Source of the DNA: RYN-230 sp963720645
Lineage (GTDB): Bacteria > Actinomycetota > Actinomycetes > Streptosporangiales > Streptosporangiaceae
Length of the DNA stretch: 64,000 bases
Assembly: GCA_963720645.1 (NCBI GenBank)
Contig: CAVRFX010000017.1
Coordinates: 1 to 64,000, forward strand
Direction of reading: 5' to 3'
Shown here: positions 55,158 through 64,000 of the stretch, in pieces
Position numbering within the stretch: the first letter of the stretch is position 1
How the letters are laid out: each line of letters starts with the position of its first letter
Program-made: the position numbers and the translations under genes
The notes under the pieces: model-generated
Seen by the model: only the letters and a program-made list of their open reading frames with translations
What the model was told of the DNA's origin: nothing
Database searches by the model: none

Positions 55158-57971
55158 CCGGGGACGGCGGATGGCTCCAGTCGCTGACGGCCGCGATGAT
55201 CTGCGGAGGTGCCTTCGACGCGGTCCCGGCGCGGGCCGCGCCGAAGGCGGCCGGGGTGAGGTGACCCCGGGCTGCCGCCAGCGCCTGATCATACCCGGCG
55301 GGGTATACGGGCGGCAGGAACACGCCGATCTGGGCGCGCAGGGCGTCGCGGGCTCCGTCGATTTCGGCGGTGCGCTCGTAGTCGCCCTGCGCGGCGGCGA
55401 GGCTGGCCAGCCCTTCCAGGCACCACGGCAGGTAGACCATGTTCCCGGTGGCCTGGAACAGTGACCCCGCCTCGGCCAGCGCGGCCTGGGCACCGGTGGC
55501 GTCACCCTCGGCCAGATCCAGGTGGCCGAGCAGCATCAGTGACATGGCCGAGCTCCACGGATCCGCGTACCGCCGCGCCACTTCGAGGCTCTCGTCCAGC
55601 ACCGCCCGGGCGCGCGGCAGCTCACCGAGGTTCAGCAGGGCGGTGCCCAGCCCGCCGAGATCCCGGGCCAGGATGGGTTCGGCGCCGTGAGCCCGGTGCT
55701 GGTCCGCGCTGTCGGTGAGGAAGGCCACCGCCTCCCGGTAGCGGGCGGAGTAGATCTCGACCGTTCCGAGCACGAAGAGGGCCTCAGCGCGGCCGCCGGC
55801 GTCGCCCAGGGTGGTGAACAAGTCCAGAGCCTCGGTCGCGAGCGCCGCGGCCTGCTCGAACCCGGCCCCGTTGCTCGCCACCCAGCTCAGGAAGAACAGC
55901 GCCTGGGCGAGAATCAGCGGATCCCCCGATTCCCGCGCCTGCGCCAGGCTTTCTCCGGCCAGGGCGCTGGCCCGCGGGGCATCGCCGGTGAACATCGCCG
56001 CGTAGGCCAGGCCGAGCAGGGCCGTCGCCACGGCGCTCGGGTCGGCCGCCGCCCGCGCCAGCGGCAGCGCGGCCTCATGAGCCTCCACCGAGTCGGCGTA
56101 ATGGTTCATCGCGCGGGCCAGCAGGCCCCGGGTATTCAGGGCTGCCGCCTGGTCCGCAGCGCTGCCGTGCTGGCTGCCCAGGGCGACAGCCTGGTCGCTG
56201 TACCCCATGGCCTCGTCGAAGGCGGCCTGGTCCATGGCCAGCCGGGCCGCCCCCGCCAGCCAGTTGACCTGCGTCCCGGCGGGAACCGGGCCGACGTCGC
56301 CCGGCAGGGCGAACGCCTCGGTGAACCAGCGGCGGCCCTCACTGAGGTGGCCGCGCTGGGCCCAGAACCGCCACAGCGCTCCGGCCAGCCGGAGCGCCGT
56401 CACCCCGTCGCCCCGGTCCCGCGCCCAGCGGAGAGCGGCCCGCAGGTTGTCATGCTCCTCGTCCAGCCGGGCCAGCCCGGTCGCGGCCTCGGGGCCAGTG
56501 ATCGCGATTGCCGCCTCCTCGGCCAGGGCCAGGTAGTAAGCGGCGTGCCGCTGCCGGATCGCGGCGTCTTCCGAGTGCGCCGACAGCTGCTCGCTCCCGT
56601 ACTCCCGGATCGTCTCCAGCATGGTCACCCGGGGACCGCCGCGCGGACCATCCGCTCGCGCCGCCGGCGTCTCATGCTGCTCGAGCAGGCTGCTGGCCGC
56701 GAGCGACGTCAGCCCGTCGAGAACCGGCGGCGCGCCGGGCCCGGCCGTGCAGACCGCCTCGGCGGCCTCCAGGGTGCAGCCGCCGGTGAACACGCACATC
56801 TGCCGGAACAGCGCCCGTTCCGGCTCGTCCAGCAGCTCGTAGCTCCAGGCGATCGCGTCCCGCATGGTCTTCTGCCGGCCCGGCAGATCGTGCGCCCCGC
56901 CGGCCAGCACCGGCAGCCGGCGGTCCAGCCGGTCGAGCAGAGCCGGCGGTGAGAGCAGCCGGGTCCGTGCCGCGGCCAGCTCGATGGCGAGCGGCAGCCC
57001 GTCCAGCCGCCGGCAGATCCCGGCCACGGCCAGAGCGGTCCCCGCGTCCAGGGTCAGTTCCGCGCCGGTGGCGTCCGCGCGCTCCACGAACAGCTGTGCG
57101 GCTGGCGATCCGGCCAGCGTTTCCGGCCGCCCGGCTGCCTCGGGCACGGCCAGCGGGGCGATCGGGTACTCGCGGCCGCCCCGCACGTCCAGGGCGACCC
57201 GGCTGGTGACCAGCATGATCAGTTGCGGGCAGGCCTCCAGCAGGGCGAGCACGCTGTCCCGGGCGGCCAGGAGGTGCTCGAAATTGTCCAGCAGGATCAG
57301 CAGCTGCCGGGCCCGCAAGGCCGCCGTCAGCCGCGCGGGCAGCGGGGCCGAGTCACGCTCGTCCACCCCCAGCCGCTGGGCGATCGCGCTCAGCACCAGC
57401 CCCGGGTCGCGCAGCGGCGCCAGATCCACGAACATGGCGCCGTCGGCCAGGTCACCCGCCATCTGCCGGGCCACCTCGATGGCCAGCCGGGTCTTGCCCA
57501 CGCCGCCGGGGCCGGTGAGGACCAGCAGCTGGATGTCCCCGCGGCGGAGCAGTTTCAGCACCGCGGCCGTCACGCCGGCCCGGCCGATCAGCGGGGTAAG
57601 CGGACGCGGCAGTCCGGGCCGGGGCAGCGCCGTGCCCGGTCCGGTTGCGCCGGCCGTGCCTGCCCCGGTTGCGCCGGCCGTGCCCGCCCCGGGAGCGCCA
57701 GTCGCGCCTGCCCTGGCCGCGTCTGCCCCGGGAGCGGCCGGCGGGCGGGCGGCCGCGAGCAGTTCCGCGCGAGCTTCCTGATCCGCGCCCAGCGCGCCGG
57801 CCAGCAGGGTCACCGTGCGCCAGGCGCGGCAGGCGGTCCGGGTCGCGCTCCAGATCGCTGACGGCCTTACTGCTGAGCCCGGCCCGTTCGGCCAGTGCTT
57901 CCTGGGTCAGCCCGGCCGCCAGCCGGTGGCGCTTTCAGCAGCGCGCCGAAGCCGGCGGTGCCCTGGCTCAC
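55141..57971 (-). CDS. AfsR-like regulator: XRE helix-turn-helix, NB-ARC ATPase and TPR repeats, N-terminus frameshifted
   Basis: The intact part (55141-57813) has Walker A in LTGPGGVGKTRLAIEVARQM, Walker B-like LLILLDNFEHLL, and CRRLDGLPLAIELAAARTRL, all NB-ARC (STAND) marks. About ten TPR-like repeats follow, starting near QLSAHSEDAAIRQRHAAYYL. A linker with GATGAPGAGTAGATG repeats precedes the ATPase. The N-terminal XRE domain (AAGLTQEALAERAGLSSKAV) is present but in other frames, with breaks near 57945 and 57815. It starts at GTG 57971. Such proteins switch on secondary metabolism or stress genes. The target is unknown. Confidence 0.83.
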
Positions 57972-58098
57972 CGCTCGCCCCGCCAGCGGGCGGCCGTGAA
58001 ACGGGGAGGCAACGGGGAGCGCTCGTCCTGTTGCCCCCCGCCCGGTCCGCCGCAGGCTGGGGTCAGGCCGCCTGCCGAGATGCCCGGGGAGCACGACC

Positions 58099-58539
58099 AT
58101 GGCCCCTGATGAACTGAAGTCCCGCGCCCGCCGCGTCGTCGAGGAAATCTTCAACCAGGGCGACATTGCCCTCGCCAATGAGCTCATCTCCCCCGACTGC
58201 GTGCACCACATCCCCGGCGGCCCGCCTGCCCACGGCCTCACGGCGCTCAGGGACTGGCTGAGGCTGACCCTGAGTATCTTCCCTGATTTCCACGCGATTG
58301 TGGAGGACGAGATCGCCGAGGGTGACCGGGTGGTGCAGCGCATCACCTGCTACGGCACCCACGAAGGCGAATTCTCCGGTGTGCGGCCAACTGGCCAGCA
58401 GGTCTCGTTCCAGATCATCGACATCAGCCGGGCCGGTCCGGACGGGAGATTCGCCGAGCACTGGTCAACCGCAGATCTGCCCGCCGTGCTGCACCAGCTC
58501 GCCGGGCCGCCCCCCGCAAGCCCGCCCGCAGCTGACTGA
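58099..58539 (+). CDS. SnoaL-like / ester cyclase family protein
   Basis: This 146-residue protein has the NTF2-like fold of SnoaL polyketide cyclases. RVVEEIFNQGDIALANELIS, FPDFHAIVEDEIAEGDRVVQ and FQIIDISRAGPDGRFAEHW are characteristic. The acid-base Asp of cyclases appears in the last His-containing strand region. No polyketide synthase is near, so it probably acts as a stand-alone small-molecule or stress protein. GGGGAG lies upstream of the ATG. It is divergent from the AfsR-like gene and may be its target. Confidence 0.82.
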   Translation: MAPDELKSRARRVVEEIFNQGDIALANELISPDCVHHIPGGPPAHGLTALRDWLRLTLSIFPDFHAIVEDEIAEGDRVVQRITCYGTHEGEFSGVRPTGQQVSFQIIDISRAGPDGRFAEHWSTADLPAVLHQLAGPPPASPPAAD

Positions 58540-58563
58540 TCCCAACATCCTCAGGGGGAACCG

Positions 58564-58992
58564 ATGTCTTCCACCGTCCAGACGGACAACCGATCCGAGC
58601 TCACCAGCGTCCGGCGCGGTGCGCTCGCCGCCTACCGCTGGCTGCTGCTGGCCTTCCTGCTGCTCGGGGCGGTCCAGATCTTCCTGGCCGGCCTGGGAGC
58701 GTTCCGGCTCGACAACACAGGCGTCTCCGGTGATACCGCCTTCGCCCCGCACCGCGCGGTCGGGTTCACGATGGGCGGCGTCGCGCTGGTGATCTTGATC
58801 CTGGCCCTCATCGCCCGGCCTGGCCCCCGGGCGGTCGTCCTCGCGGCCGTCATGTTCGTCCTGGCGTTCCTGGCCCAAAGCCTGCTCGCGGGCCTGGCCG
58901 ACAACACCGTGCTGTTCGGCGGCGTGCACGCCCTGGACGGGCTGGCCATCCTGGGCATTGCCGCGTTCTTGTATCTGCGCGCCCGCCGGTAG
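58564..58992 (+). CDS. Small membrane protein, DUF6220-like
   Basis: This 142-residue protein has four predicted helices, beginning AAYRWLLLAFLLLGAVQIFL. The loop GDTAFAPHRAVGFTMG carries a conserved His-Arg, and helix 4 ends LDGLAILGIAAFLYLRARR. The four-helix pattern with His in loop 1 fits DUF6220 as I recall it. It may sense or transport, but no function is established. It lies 24 nt downstream of the SnoaL-like gene, likely in one operon, and just before the histidine kinase gene. Confidence 0.7.
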   Translation: MSSTVQTDNRSELTSVRRGALAAYRWLLLAFLLLGAVQIFLAGLGAFRLDNTGVSGDTAFAPHRAVGFTMGGVALVILILALIARPGPRAVVLAAVMFVLAFLAQSLLAGLADNTVLFGGVHALDGLAILGIAAFLYLRARR

Positions 58993-59014
58993 CACTCATC
59001 ACGGGGGTGATGTC

Positions 59015-61228
59015 ATGACGGCGGGCACGGAAGAGCAGACGGCGGGCGTGCCGGTGAAGGACACGGCCGGCATCGGCGGACGGCCCGGCCTGCGCCTGGT
59101 CGACGCCATGTGGACCGCGTCGATCCTGATCGCCGTGGCGGGCGCCATCCTGACCGGGCTGAGCTGGACTGATTGGAAGGCGTACGACGTCATCTCCCAG
59201 GTGGGAGGCTCGGTCTCAACGGTGGCGTACGCCACTCTCGGGGCGCTGATCATCCGCCGGGTCCGCAACCCGATTGGCTGGCTGCTGCTGGCCGCGGGAG
59301 TCAGCCTCGGGCTGATGGGGCTCTTTAACGCCTATGCCATGCTGGGGATCACCACACATCCCGGCGCGGCACCCGCACCCCGGCAGGTCGGCGCGGTGTC
59401 CGAGTGGCTCTTCTTCCCGGTCGTGGCCACGCTGGCCTGGGCATTCCTCCTCTTCCCGACCGGGACCTTGCTGTCGCGGCGCTGGCGCCCGGTCGCGGTG
59501 CTGAACTTCCTGGCCACGGGGCTGCTGATGATCGGCTTCATCCTGGTGCCGAGGCGCGTGGCCCTCCCGGCCCCCGGCGGTGTCTCGCTCATGTACCAGA
59601 ATCCGTTCGGCGTTCCGGCTGTCGGGCGTGCCCTTTCCGGGACTCCCATTCACAATTTCAATTCCCTGACCCTGCTGTCCGTGGTGTTCCTGGGAGCGGG
59701 AGCGCTGTCGCTCGTGCTGCGCTACTGGGCGGGCGGCGGCGAGCTACGGCGCCAGATCAACTGGGTGGCGCTGACCGGCGCCGTGTTTGCCTTGGTCCAG
59801 CTGGTGGCGTTCGCGGGCATCGTGGCCGGCCACGGTAAGCAGCCGCCCATCACCAACGCCGCCTATTCCGCGTCCGCTTTCATCGGGCTGCTCGGGTTCC
59901 CGGCCGCGATCACGGTCGGGATCCTGAAGTACCGGCTGTATGAGATCGACCTCATCATCAACCGGGCCGTGGTCTACGGCCTGGTCTCGGCCGGGCTGAC
60001 CGCGGTGTACGCCGGCATCGTGCTGGGCATCGGGGCGCTGGCCGGCCGTCAGGGCAGCCCGGTGCTCACCGTCGCCGCCGCGGTCGCGGTCGCCCTGCTG
60101 TTCCAGCCTGTGCGGCAGCGGGCCCGCCGGGTCGCCAACCGCCTGGTGTACGGGGAGCGGGCCACGCCGTACCAGGTGCTGTCCGACTTCGCCGACCACA
60201 TGGCCGGGCAGCTCGACTACGACAAGGCCGTGGACCGCATGGTGGCGGTCCTGGCCGGCGCGACGGGGGCCATCCGGGCGGAGGCCTGGATCCGGGTGGG
60301 CGCGCAGCTGCGGCCGGTGTCGATCTGGCCGGAGGGCTCCCCGCGCCCGGGAGCTCTGAGGGTGACCGACGACGCTGACCTGCCCGTCTTCGGTGCGGAG
60401 ACGAGGGCCGTCGCCGTCCGGCACGGCAACGAGCTGCTGGGCGCGCTGACCCTGGAGAAACCGCGCAGTGAACCGCTGACCGCGGCCGAGGACAAGCTCC
60501 TGCATGACCTGGCCGCCCAGGCGGGGCTGGTCTTCCGCAACCGCCGGCTGACCGCCGAACTGCGGGCGTCCATCGAGGAACTGAGGGCCTCGCGGCGCCG
60601 GCTGGTGGAAGCGCAGGACGCGGAGCGGCGCAAGATCGAGCGGAACCTGCACGACGGGGCGCAGCAGCAGCTCGTGGCGCTCTCGATCCAGCTCGGCCTG
60701 CTGGAGGAGTCCGCCGGGGATCCCGGCTCCGTCCGGGAGCTGGCGCCGCAGCTCAAGAGCGCGGTCCGCGCCGCCCTGGATGACCTGCGGGATCTGGCCC
60801 GCGGCATCTATCCGCCGCTGCTGGCCGAGCAGGGGCTGGTCGCAGCACTGGCCGGCCAGGTCCGCAAGGCGCCGCTGCCGGTCTGCGTCGAGGCAGACGG
60901 TATCGGGCGTTACCCGCAGGACACCGAGTCCACGGTGTACTTCTGCGCCCTGGAAGCCCTGCAGAACGTGGCCAAGTACGCGGGCGCCGCCCAGGCTACG
61001 GTCGGCCTGTCCTGCACGCACGGCGGCCTGGAGTTCACCGTGACCGACGACGGCGCCGGGTTCGACCCGGGCGCGACCCGGCGGGGCAGCGGCCTGCAGG
61101 GCATGGCCGACCGGCTGGCTGCGCTCGGCGGCACCCTGGACATCCGGTCGCGGCCCGGGCACGGAACCGCGGTGCGGGGCTGGCTGCCGTTGCCCGCCGG
61201 GGGAGACGGACCGGCCCGCGGCGGCTGA
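59015..61228 (+). CDS. Sensor histidine kinase, NarL-type partner class
   Basis: This 737-residue membrane sensor has about nine helices in the first 350 residues, then a GAF-like domain (about 375-510). The dimerisation and phosphoacceptor segment DAERRKIERNLHDGAQQQLV has its His in NLHDGAQ, which marks HisKA_3 kinases. The ATPase domain includes LEALQNVAKYAGAAQATVGL and VTDDGAGFDPGATRRGSGLQ. HisKA_3 kinases pair with LuxR-type response regulators, but none follows: the next gene is a glycosidase on the same strand. I chose ATG 59015 because GGGGGTGA precedes it. Confidence 0.87.
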   Translation: MTAGTEEQTAGVPVKDTAGIGGRPGLRLVDAMWTASILIAVAGAILTGLSWTDWKAYDVISQVGGSVSTVAYATLGALIIRRVRNPIGWLLLAAGVSLGLMGLFNAYAMLGITTHPGAAPAPRQVGAVSEWLFFPVVATLAWAFLLFPTGTLLSRRWRPVAVLNFLATGLLMIGFILVPRRVALPAPGGVSLMYQNPFGVPAVGRALSGTPIHNFNSLTLLSVVFLGAGALSLVLRYWAGGGELRRQINWVALTGAVFALVQLVAFAGIVAGHGKQPPITNAAYSASAFIGLLGFPAAITVGILKYRLYEIDLIINRAVVYGLVSAGLTAVYAGIVLGIGALAGRQGSPVLTVAAAVAVALLFQPVRQRARRVANRLVYGERATPYQVLSDFADHMAGQLDYDKAVDRMVAVLAGATGAIRAEAWIRVGAQLRPVSIWPEGSPRPGALRVTDDADLPVFGAETRAVAVRHGNELLGALTLEKPRSEPLTAAEDKLLHDLAAQAGLVFRNRRLTAELRASIEELRASRRRLVEAQDAERRKIERNLHDGAQQQLVALSIQLGLLEESAGDPGSVRELAPQLKSAVRAALDDLRDLARGIYPPLLAEQGLVAALAGQVRKAPLPVCVEADGIGRYPQDTESTVYFCALEALQNVAKYAGAAQATVGLSCTHGGLEFTVTDDGAGFDPGATRRGSGLQGMADRLAALGGTLDIRSRPGHGTAVRGWLPLPAGGDGPARGG

Positions 61229-61295
61229 TCAGCTCACTACGATGGCCAGCAACGATAAGCCACCGGCCACGTACCGACGGGAATGAATCACGCGC

Positions 61296-62616
61296 ATGCG
61301 ACCGCGCCGTCCCGCGCCTGACCGGGGCGCTGGACGGCTACCCCCGCCGCCGGGCCCTCTGGGAGGGTGGCGCTTCCTGGCGGCCCGCGGGCGGGCGGCG
61401 GCCCGCGGGCGGGTCTGGCGAACGCTGGCGGGGCTGCTGGGGGTCCTGGTGGCCATGTTGTCCGGATGCGGCGGGTCGCCAGGTGGGTCCGCACCGGGGT
61501 CCGCGGCTCCCTCGGGGCATCGCAGCACCGGCGTGCCGGCCTCTCGCGGCCTCCCCGCCCGGGCCCGCGTCCTGCGCGGACCGGGTGCTGGCCCGGATGA
61601 CGCTGGCCCAGCGGGTCGGGCAGCTGTTCATCGTGGGGCTGGCCGGCAGCGTGCTGGACGCGGCCACGGCCCAGGCGATCAGGGCGTACCACTTCGGCTC
61701 GGTGAGCTTCATCGCCACCGACACCGCGGGGGTGGCCGGCGTCGGCGCCGTGACCCGGGCCGTGCAGTCGCTCAGCTCGCCGCCGGTGACCAGCGGAGCC
61801 CGGTTCTTCGTGGCCGCCAACCAGGAAGGCGGTGAGGTTCAGGCGCTGCAGGGCCCGGGCTTCGCCACGATGCCGAGCGCGGTCGCGCAGGGGATGCTGC
61901 CCCCCGCGCAGCTGCGGGGCCTGGCCCGGGCCTGGGGCGGCGAACTGCGGGCCGCCGGCGTCAACCTCAACTTCGCGCCGGTCATGGACGTCGTCCCGGT
62001 CGCGGACACCAGCCAGAACGCACCCATCGGGCAGCTGATGCGGGAGTTCGGCCACACCCCGGCCGTGGTGGCCAGCCACGGCGTCGCGTTCATCCGGGGC
62101 ATGACCGCGGCGGGCGAGGCCACCACCGCCAAGCACTTCCCCGGGCTGGGCCGGGTGCGGGGGAACACCGACTTCAGCGCCGGCGTGGTCGACACGGTCA
62201 CCACGCCCGGCGACCCCTACCTGCACACGTTCCAGGCCGCCATCGGCGCGGGCGTGCCGCTGGTGATGGTGGCGCTGGCCACCTACACCCGCATCGACCA
62301 GCGTCATCTCGCGGTCTTCTCCCCGGTCGTGATGCGCACGATGCTGCGCGACCGGATGGGCTTCCGGGGCGTGATCGTCTCCGATGACCTGGGTGCGGCG
62401 CAGGCGGTGGCCAGCGTGCCGCCGGGGAGCCGGGCGGTCCAGTTCATCGCGGCGGGCGGGGACCTGGTGACGTCGAAGTACGTGGGCCCGGCCGAGGCGA
62501 TGGCCCGGGCCGTGCTGGCCCGGGCCCACGCCTCACGCGGGTTCCGGGGTGAGGTCGACGCGGCCGCCGCGCACGTGCTCGCGGCCAAGCAGCGGTTCGG
62601 CCTGCTGCCCTGCTGA
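61296..62616 (+). CDS. GH3-family lipoprotein (NagZ-like), frameshifted
   Basis: A lipoprotein signal (LAGLLGVLVAMLSGC) is followed by a frame change near 61540. The GH3 barrel then reads RMTLAQRVGQLFIVGLAG, NQEGGEVQALQGPGFATM, LNFAPVMDVVP and TAKHFPGLGRVRG, with the nucleophile Asp in GFRGVIVSDDLGAAQ. NagZ-type enzymes release N-acetylglucosamine from wall fragments. Two NagZ marks differ: DQEGG is NQEGG, and the His of the acid-base DSH loop is not found (NTDFSAGVV follows KHFPG). The substrate and mechanism may therefore differ. Outer-surface anchoring is likely. Confidence 0.78.
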
Positions 62617-62621
62617 GGGCG

Positions 62622-63416
62622 CTACCCGGTGGGCTGCCTCCTGGCCATGAAGAACAGGCTCGGCCCGAACGACAGCGGCGCGAGCGGCACCTGCATCGCG
62701 AACTCAGCGGCGAGCATGAGCCGTTCCGGCATGAATCGCTTGAGCGCTGGCTGGCGGAGGTTAGACACCGATAGCACCCGCTCGATATGAAGGCCGCAGG
62801 CCGCCAGCTGCCTGGCAATGGCGGCAGGATGGTGGTTCACGAACGGAATGTTTTCGCTGGTCTTATTCTCTTCAGACCGGATATCGACCGGTGTGGTGGG
62901 GATTTTCTGCCCACTGCGCCAGTAGCGGACCCGGTTGACCGCGTGCTTGACGTTGGCGGCCTCGATGATGGCGTATCCGCCGGGCCGGACTATCCGCGCG
63001 ATCTCGGCCAGTTCGGGAGCCGGATCCGGCAGATGGTGCAGGACGCGGACCATGACGGCCAGATCGACGCTGGCCGGATCGAGGTCCAGGTGGGCCGCGT
63101 CGGAAAGCCGCGTCTCTATCGCCGTGTTGTGCTGCTCCAGGTAACGCGCGGCGACCTCCAGCTGGCGGGAACTGGGATCGGCCAGGGTCACCCGGTCGGC
63201 GTAGTCACGCAGGACCACGGAGAGCCGGCCGTACCCGCCGCCCACGTCCACGGCGTGACCGAACCTGCGGCCGTGCAGCAGCCGGCGCAGGGCCATCACC
63301 TCGGCGCGGTGCTCGTAGCTGCGTGCCGTCCAGTAGTCCAGGTAGTTGACATCCGTGTCGTACTGGCTGGGAACGGTATCTTCTTCTTTACCGTGCGCTA
63401 GCACATTAGTGCTCAT
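62622..63416 (-). CDS. Class I SAM-dependent methyltransferase
   Basis: This 264-residue methyltransferase binds SAM through AVDVGGGYGRLSVVLRDYAD (motif I). Motif II-like ALADPSSRQL-type sequence follows, and motif IV is VDLAVMVRVLHHLPDPAPEL. Motif post-I and IARIVRPGGYAIIEA fit the UbiE/Methyltransf_11 family. The C-terminal half (FVNHHPAAIARQLAACGLHI, PLAPLSFGPSLFFMARR) is as in small-molecule O/C-methyltransferases. I chose ATG 63416 because GGGGGA lies upstream; the frame extends 38 residues further without homology. The substrate is unknown. Confidence 0.85.
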   Translation of the reverse strand: MSTNVLAHGKEEDTVPSQYDTDVNYLDYWTARSYEHRAEVMALRRLLHGRRFGHAVDVGGGYGRLSVVLRDYADRVTLADPSSRQLEVAARYLEQHNTAIETRLSDAAHLDLDPASVDLAVMVRVLHHLPDPAPELAEIARIVRPGGYAIIEAANVKHAVNRVRYWRSGQKIPTTPVDIRSEENKTSENIPFVNHHPAAIARQLAACGLHIERVLSVSNLRQPALKRFMPERLMLAAEFAMQVPLAPLSFGPSLFFMARRQPTG

Positions 63417-63632
63417 TTTTTCCCCCGATTTGCTGCCGTACGGCCGCCTGCGATGGAATTCTTCCGCGCGGCCGGTACGTGCCCCCGTGTTCGCTGATAC
63501 CCGGGTGCTTTCCCGGTAAAACGAAGGCATTCGCCAAAAACTCCAACCCGGATAAAAGGGTGGGATTGGCGGTCGTCACCCAGGCTGACGTATCGTCTTA
63601 TCCATCGAACAGCCTGCTTTGGCGGTGGCGCC

Positions 63633-64000
63633 GTGAGCGACATCCTCAGTCAGGGCGGTGACCGCGAGCCCGGACCGTGGCGCCGCCGGCTGGTGGTGAT
63701 CGCCGTGCTGGCGCTGGCGGCGGTGCTGGTCGTCCTGTACCTTCCGCGCCACCCGCACCACGTGGCCCGGCCTCGCGCCCAGCCCGCGGTCCCGGCTCCG
63801 GTGACCCTCGTGCCGGCCCGCTCTGGTCCCTCCGGACCCGGCGGAGTCAGCGGGCTGGCCATGTCACGCAGCGGCGGGCTCCGGCTGCCCGTCACGGGAC
63901 CAGAGCCCGCCTGGCTGCGGCCGGCCACCGGGCGCGCCACGCCGATCCTCGGCCTGCCCCGTCACCAGCCGGGCTACCAGTTCACCCGGGTGGCCGGGGG
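63633..64000 (+). CDS. Membrane-anchored hypothetical protein, C-terminus beyond window
   Basis: The frame is open from GTG at 63633 to the window end (122 codons). A short basic N-terminus is followed by one membrane helix (LVVIAVLALAAVLVVLYLP) at about 20-38, then a Pro-rich stretch and the start of an extracytoplasmic domain (PEPAWLRPATGRATPILGLP). That last part hints at a beta-propeller or WD-like repeat protein, but too little is visible. The function is unknown. Confidence 0.6.
   Translation, partial: MSDILSQGGDREPGPWRRRLVVIAVLALAAVLVVLYLPRHPHHVARPRAQPAVPAPVTLVPARSGPSGPGGVSGLAMSRSGGLRLPVTGPEPAWLRPATGRATPILGLPRHQPGYQFTRVAG

Overview
The window is GC-rich actinobacterial DNA: codon third positions are overwhelmingly G or C, GTG starts are common, and the families are typical of Actinomycetes (LCP proteins, ECF sigma factors with C-terminal extensions, a CGNR/ABATE protein, a DUF5941 membrane protein, an AfsR-like ATPase regulator, a rifamycin-associated element with a HelD-like protein). 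I cannot name a genus; a Streptosporangiales-like or related soil actinobacterium is a reasonable guess. I found no tRNA, rRNA, CRISPR array, transposase or phage structural gene.

The sequence carries many single-base frame breaks, often in G or C runs, in genes whose domains are otherwise intact. This looks more like a consensus with indel errors (long-read or metagenome assembly) than mass pseudogenisation. I list such genes as one CDS and say where the frame changes. There is also a suspicious junction near 4357. Left of it are an ABC ATPase fragment, a badly broken winged-helix (YcaQ-type) gene, an Nramp-type transporter and a minus-strand TIM-barrel gene without its N-terminus. Immediately right of it a plus-strand SNF2 helicase also lacks its N-terminus. 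Either a rearrangement or a chimeric join made this.

Layout. 4.4-7.9 kb: helicase tail, SWIM zinc-finger protein, rhodanese, aldo/keto reductase, LysR regulator. 8.4-10.8 kb: a 19-bp palindrome resembling the rifamycin-associated element, a promoter, and a HelD/HelR-like RNA-polymerase-binding ATPase. 10.9-17.2 kb: broken MFS exporter, second aldo/keto reductase, CDF-like membrane protein, epoxide-hydrolase-like enzyme, divergent CGNR regulator and EamA exporter, lactate-oxidase-family flavoprotein. 17.2-21.2 kb: ECF42-like sigma factor with its YCII partner, two SDR reductases and a MarR regulator. 21.3-24.7 kb: RecQ helicase with a phosphoribosyltransferase-like tail, and a secreted G1-peptidase-like protein with a 12-residue tandem repeat. 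24.7-29.8 kb: a BKACE-type enzyme, then a zinc-uptake operon (binding protein, ATPase, fused double permease, Zur) behind a Zur-box-like dyad.

29.8-38.7 kb: DUF255 thioredoxin-fold protein, NlpC/P60 hydrolase, cis-prenyltransferase, PIN-PhoH protein behind a structured leader, class III aminotransferase and an IspD/TarI cytidylyltransferase. 38.8-53.2 kb is a cell-envelope region: DUF5941 protein, two multispanning glycosyltransferase-like proteins, LCP protein, a small SOS-box promoter and hairpin, a CHAP-GH73 murein hydrolase, a class-A-beta-lactamase-like lipoprotein and three uncharacterised surface proteins. 53.3-64 kb: SigG-like sigma factor, SDR, a large AfsR-like ATPase regulator, SnoaL-like protein, DUF6220-like protein, orphan histidine kinase, NagZ-like GH3 lipoprotein, methyltransferase, and the start of a membrane-anchored protein. 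The likely themes are stress and antibiotic response, zinc homeostasis, and making and remodelling the cell wall.
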